A DNA stretch of 7,830 bases. It comes from Listeria marthii FSL S4-120. Its GTDB lineage: Bacteria; Bacillota; Bacilli; Lactobacillales; Listeriaceae. The translations under genes and the position numbers were made by a program. The number at the start of each line of letters is the position of its first letter. The stretch's first letter is position 1. The stretch lies in assembly GCA_000183865.1 (NCBI GenBank), contig CM001047.1, forward strand, positions 937,899-945,728. The letters are read 5' to 3'. Under the pieces are notes generated by a model, which was not told the origin of the DNA, did not search any database, and worked only from the letters and a program-made list of their open reading frames with translations. Shown here piece after piece: positions 6,283 to 7,830 of this stretch.

Positions 6283-6314
6283 GGGGTTAGTACATATGAA
6301 GGAGGAGATTAATT

Positions 6315-6872
6315 ATGATAGGATGGATTATTGCTATCGCTGTTGTTGTTATTTTAGTATTGATTTATTTCGGACTATACAACAGCCTTGTAAAATACCG
6401 TAACCGTGTGGATGAAACTTGGGCACAAATTGACGTACAATTAAAACGTAGATTTGACTTAATTCCAAATTTAGTTGAAACAGTTAAAGGGTATGCAAAA
6501 CATGAAAAAGAAACATTGACACAAGTAATTGAAGCTCGTAATAAAATGATGGAAGTTCCTGCTGACAACCGTCAAGGACAAATCGAAGCAGACAATATGC
6601 TAAGTGGAGCACTTAAATCTATTTTTGCATTAGGGGAAGCTTATCCAGACTTAAAAGCAAATACTTCTTTCATCGAATTACAACATGAATTAACTACTAC
6701 GGAAAACAAAGTGGCTTATTCTCGCCAACTTTATAACACAACCGTAATGACTTATAACACAAAAGTACAATCAGTACCAACTAACATCGTTGCAAAACTG
6801 CATAACTTTACAGAACGCGAGATGCTTTCTATTCCAGAAGTAGAGCGCGTTGCACCAAAAGTAGAGTTTTAA
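6315..6872 (+). CDS. lemA: LemA family membrane protein
   Basis: A 185-residue protein with one N-terminal membrane segment (about 3-22, IGWIIAIAVVVILVLIYFGL) and a long, mostly helical cytoplasmic domain. The conserved LemA core is visible: YNSLVKYRNRVDETWAQIDVQLKRR with DLIPNLVETVKGYAKHE (22-64), and ENKVAYSRQLYN with the PTNIVA and F-x-ER blocks (130-168). Its cellular function is unknown. The protein is named for the Listeria epitope presented by mouse H2-M3; the formylated start MIGWII of the L. monocytogenes protein is the recognised peptide, and this sequence begins exactly so. The ribosome binding site AAGGAGG (6299-6305) is near-ideal, nine bases before the ATG, suggesting high translation. 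htpX follows after 22 bases, a pairing common in Firmicutes that suggests a shared role at the membrane. Corresponds to lmo0962 from memory. Confidence 0.95.
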   Translation: MIGWIIAIAVVVILVLIYFGLYNSLVKYRNRVDETWAQIDVQLKRRFDLIPNLVETVKGYAKHEKETLTQVIEARNKMMEVPADNRQGQIEADNMLSGALKSIFALGEAYPDLKANTSFIELQHELTTTENKVAYSRQLYNTTVMTYNTKVQSVPTNIVAKLHNFTEREMLSIPEVERVAPKVEF

Positions 6873-6894
6873 GCCATGAAGGAGAGCGAAAATT

Positions 6895-7809
6895 ATGCTA
6901 TTCGAACAAATTGCAGCAAATAAGCGAAAAACTGTTTTTATCATTCTTGGCTTTTTCATTTTCGTTCTTATGGTTGGCGCTGCTATAGGTATTATTGTTT
7001 GGAATAATTATCTGAATGGGCTTATACTAGCAGCAGTTATTGGTGTATTTTATATTTTGATTATGGTGATGAGCAGTTCGTCAGTTGTTATGGCGATGAA
7101 CCATGCGAAGGAAGTCACCTCAAAAGAGCAAGCACCAGTTTTGTGGGATACCGTTGAAAGCATGGCAATGGTTGCTGGTATTCCGATGCCCAAAGTATAT
7201 ATTGTTGAGGATGCAAGTCCAAACGCTTTTGCGACAGGAATTTCTCCGGAAAAAGGAGCAGTGGCTGTCACTAGAGGATTACTAAATAAATTAGAACGAT
7301 ATGAATTAGAAGGCGTTATCGCGCACGAAATTTCTCATATTCGTAATTATGATATTCGGTTATCAACAATCGCTATTGCGCTTGTGGCGGTAATTGCGAT
7401 TCTTAGTGATATAGCAATGCGAATGATTTTCTGGGGAAGCCTAACTGGCGGCAGAAATAACCGTAAAAGTGACAACAATAACAGTGGCGGGGCGCAAGCG
7501 ATTATCTACATTGTCGCGCTAATATTTGTTATTTTGGCACCAATTATTGCAACAGCTATTCAATTTGCGCTATCCCGTAACCGGGAATATTTAGCTGATG
7601 CAAGCGCGGTAGAACTAACACGAAATCCAGATGGACTTATCCAAGCATTGAAAAAAATTAGCGGTGATTCGAAAAAAATGGAAGAAGTTAGCGCTTCTAG
7701 TGAATCGATTTACTTTTCATCACCACTCAAGTCTAAAAAAAATAAGCCGGGTCTTTTCGACTCACATCCGCCAATTAGTTCGCGGATCGAACGCTTAGAA
7801 AATATGTAA
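6895..7809 (+). CDS. htpX: Membrane-bound zinc metalloprotease HtpX (M48B)
   Basis: A 304-residue integral membrane endopeptidase that degrades damaged or misfolded membrane proteins, in partnership with FtsH in E. coli. Two hydrophobic segments lie near the N-terminus (about 13-36 and 40-60) and two more in the C-terminal half (about 156-179 and 201-224). The zinc motif HEISH is at 144-148 with catalytic E145, and the third metal ligand is E231 in SRNREYLADASA. The family ending SHPP (290-293) followed by RIERL is present. A glycine- and asparagine-rich stretch (185-199) links the third and fourth segments and is a flexible loop. AAGGAG (6879-6884) precedes the ATG by ten bases. It is the second gene of the lemA unit. 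No stress-regulator site specific to htpX is seen in the 22-base gap. Corresponds to lmo0963 from memory. Confidence 0.95.
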   Translation: MLFEQIAANKRKTVFIILGFFIFVLMVGAAIGIIVWNNYLNGLILAAVIGVFYILIMVMSSSSVVMAMNHAKEVTSKEQAPVLWDTVESMAMVAGIPMPKVYIVEDASPNAFATGISPEKGAVAVTRGLLNKLERYELEGVIAHEISHIRNYDIRLSTIAIALVAVIAILSDIAMRMIFWGSLTGGRNNRKSDNNNSGGAQAIIYIVALIFVILAPIIATAIQFALSRNREYLADASAVELTRNPDGLIQALKKISGDSKKMEEVSASSESIYFSSPLKSKKNKPGLFDSHPPISSRIERLENM

Positions 7810-7830
7810 TAAAAAAAGTAGCAGCCTAGG
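7810..7830. other. Probable left half of a terminator, cut by the window edge
   Basis: After the htpX stop come seven or more A residues and then GTAGCAGCCTAGG to the window end. An A run followed by a GC-containing arm is what the left side of a terminator shared by convergent genes looks like. The matching right arm and T run would lie beyond 7830, so this is only a prediction. Confidence 0.35.

Noticed and set aside
6233..6314. Heat-shock control (CIRCE, CtsR heptads or a SigB promoter) before lemA-htpX
   Set aside because: None of these motifs is visible; the only supported promoter is an ordinary SigA type.
6296..6314. ATG at 6296 as an earlier lemA start or a leader peptide
   Set aside because: It is out of frame with lemA, overlaps the lemA ribosome binding site, and has none of its own.
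7491..7491. Glycine- and asparagine-rich region in HtpX as a sign of frameshift or insertion
   Set aside because: The frame is continuous, flanking membrane segments and the zinc ligand E231 are intact, and a low-complexity loop at this place is normal for the family.

Overview
This window is a compact stretch of core chromosome from a low-GC Gram-positive bacterium. The genus is almost certainly Listeria. The basis is gene order and protein recognition (nagA-nagB-GntR regulator, a TagO/WecA-type transferase, two U32-family proteins, lemA, htpX), which I recall as the lmo0956-lmo0963 region of L. monocytogenes. A LemA that begins MIGWII, the sequence of the known L. monocytogenes H2-M3 epitope, agrees with this. 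The species cannot be fixed from the window alone. All eight complete genes are on the + strand, all are intact, and they fill most of the sequence. No gap between genes exceeds about 165 bases. I see no tRNA, rRNA, insertion sequence, CRISPR array, prophage piece or sign of recent transfer.

Layout. (1) Positions 1-77: the last codons of an upstream gene, closed by a strong hairpin-plus-T terminator. (2) 138-2838: an amino-sugar catabolic operon, nagA-nagB-nagR, with an extended -10 promoter, a NagR/DasR-type operator over the expected transcription start, gaps of 15 bases between genes, and a terminator after nagR. NagA deacetylates GlcNAc-6-phosphate, NagB converts GlcN-6-phosphate to fructose-6-phosphate and ammonia, and NagR is the regulator that most likely senses the amino-sugar phosphate and controls its own operon. 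(3) 2854-4002: a single-gene unit for the UDP-GlcNAc:undecaprenyl-phosphate GlcNAc-1-phosphate transferase that starts wall teichoic acid synthesis (TagO1), with its own promoter and terminator. (4) 4018-6232: a promoter and two U32-family genes, best read as trhP1-trhP2 (Bacillus yrrN-yrrO), which belong to prephenate-dependent tRNA U34 hydroxylation rather than proteolysis. The second carries a four-cysteine cluster motif; the first has lost it. (5) 6253-7809: promoter, lemA and htpX, a membrane protein of unknown function paired with a membrane-bound zinc metalloprotease. The final bases look like the left half of a terminator cut by the window edge.

Functional links. Regions 2 and 3 both handle the GlcNAc pool: the nag genes return GlcNAc-6-phosphate to central metabolism, and TagO1 spends UDP-GlcNAc on the cell envelope. 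They are transcribed separately, and no NagR site was found before tagO1. Regions 4 and 5 are not obviously related to them.

I did not find a previously undescribed multi-gene system. The points most worth a second look are the operator placement before nagA, the cysteine-depleted TrhP1 paired with a cysteine-complete TrhP2 outside the yrrM-udk-greA setting known from Bacillus, the dyad in the trhP promoter, and two start codons that automatic callers may place too far upstream.
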